Below are positions 19,647 through 20,186 of a stretch of 20,186 nt of DNA, piece after piece. Source of the stretch: an uncultured Pseudoclavibacter sp. (GTDB lineage: Bacteria; Actinomycetota; Actinomycetes; Actinomycetales; Microbacteriaceae). Under the pieces are notes generated by a model, which had not been told where the DNA came from, made no database searches, and worked only from the letters and a program-made list of their open reading frames with translations. Positions within the stretch are counted from its first letter, which is position 1. The number at the start of each line of letters is the position of its first letter. A program made the translations under genes and the position numbers. Location of the stretch: NCBI GenBank assembly GCA_946221025.1, contig CAMIMS010000030.1:1-20186 (forward strand), written 5' to 3'.

Positions 19647-20186
19647 TTAGTTCGCGGCTGTCGTCAGCTGCTCAGCAACGAGCTCTGCGATCTGCACGGC
19701 GTTCAGCGCCGCGCCCTTTCGCAGGTTATCGTTCGAGATGAACAGGTTCAGCGACCGGCCCTCGGGGCCGGACTGGTCGCGGCGGATGCGACCAACGAGG
19801 CTCGGGTCCTTGCCGGCGGCCTGAAGCGGGGTCGGCACATCCGCGAGCGCGACGCCCGGGGCCTGCGCGAGAAGTTCGCGCGCACGCTCGGGCGTGATCT
19901 CGCGCTCAAACTCGGCGGTGATCGCGAGCGAGTGGCCGGTGAACACCGGCACGCGCACGCAGGTGCCGCTCACGCGAAGGTTCGGAAGGCCCAGAATCTT
20001 GCGGGATTCGTTGCGGAGCTTCTGCTCCTCATCCGTCTCCTCCGAGCCGTCATCAACGATCGACCCGGCCATCGGCAGCACGTTGAACGCGATCGGCGCG
20101 ACGTACTTCTCGGGGGCCGGGAAGTCGATCGACGAGCCGTCGTGCACGAGACCGAGGAGCGCATCCTCCCCCGCCCCGGTGGCGGC
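19647..20186 (-). CDS. asd: Aspartate-semialdehyde dehydrogenase (partial, N-terminus beyond window)
   Basis: The last 179 residues; the frame is open to the right edge. It reduces aspartyl phosphate to aspartate semialdehyde, supplying lysine, diaminopimelate, threonine and methionine. Visible: ATGAGEDALLGLVHD, KYVAPIAFNVLPMAGSI, then KLRNESRKILGLPNLRVSGT and RVPVFTGHS, which carries the conserved substrate-binding Arg and catalytic His. The tail RKGAALNAVQIAELV is typical. The catalytic Cys lies outside the window. The gene usually follows lysC in actinobacteria, which cannot be seen here. Confidence 0.95.
   Translation of the reverse strand, partial: AATGAGEDALLGLVHDGSSIDFPAPEKYVAPIAFNVLPMAGSIVDDGSEETDEEQKLRNESRKILGLPNLRVSGTCVRVPVFTGHSLAITAEFEREITPERARELLAQAPGVALADVPTPLQAAGKDPSLVGRIRRDQSGPEGRSLNLFISNDNLRKGAALNAVQIAELVAEQLTTAAN

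Overview
The window is typical high-GC actinobacterial chromosome, most likely Microbacteriaceae or a close relative. This is inferred from strong G/C third-position bias, many GTG starts, start/stop overlaps (GTGA, TGATG, TAGTG), a type IA topoisomerase ending in a Lys/Ala/Thr tail rather than zinc fingers, a PonA2-type penicillin-binding protein with PASTA repeats, and gene order. From memory, the order holB / topA / Tad locus / RidA / ponA2 / phosphoesterase parallels the Mycobacterium tuberculosis stretch Rv3644c to Rv3683, but strongly compressed.

Region 1 (1-1031): the end of an integrated mobile element abutting the 3' end of a tRNA-Thr(CGU) gene. It holds a partial DUF2637 membrane protein, an excisionase-like HTH protein and, divergently, an Xre-type repressor. 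The repressor reading frame runs through the tRNA terminator and stops inside the antisense of the tRNA.

Region 2 (1119-7629): a leftward cluster topA - tmk - holB - secreted alpha/beta-hydrolase lipoprotein, with 2-8 bp gaps or overlaps. It provides DNA topology control, dTDP synthesis, clamp loading and an exported peptidase. A candidate topA promoter and leader lie at 7370-7515.

Region 3 (7630-11838): a leftward Tad/Flp-type pilus or secretion cluster: TadA ATPase, a single TadB+TadC membrane protein, a DUF4244 Flp-like pilin, a TadE pseudopilin, and a final gene joining a TadE-like N-terminus to an M23 (LytM) peptidase domain with an altered metal ligand. A 469-bp non-coding stretch upstream holds a palindrome and promoter-like elements.

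Region 4 (11839-16309): RidA and a DUF4177 protein (leftward), then divergently a bifunctional PonA2-type PBP coupled to a membrane-anchored metallophosphoesterase, then tRNA-Pro(CGG).

Region 5 (16315-20186): a tRNA terminator, a 76-nt imperfect palindrome, nine perfect GACAGC repeats touching the end of thymidine kinase (leftward), an unrecognised secreted lipoprotein (rightward), a 42-bp perfect palindromic bidirectional terminator, malate:quinone oxidoreductase (leftward) and the C-terminal part of aspartate-semialdehyde dehydrogenase (leftward, cut by the window edge).

The most unusual items are the repressor that reads into its own tRNA integration site, the TadE-M23 fusion, and the palindrome plus hexamer array beside tdk. 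All functional statements are read from the sequence and family knowledge; no searches were run.
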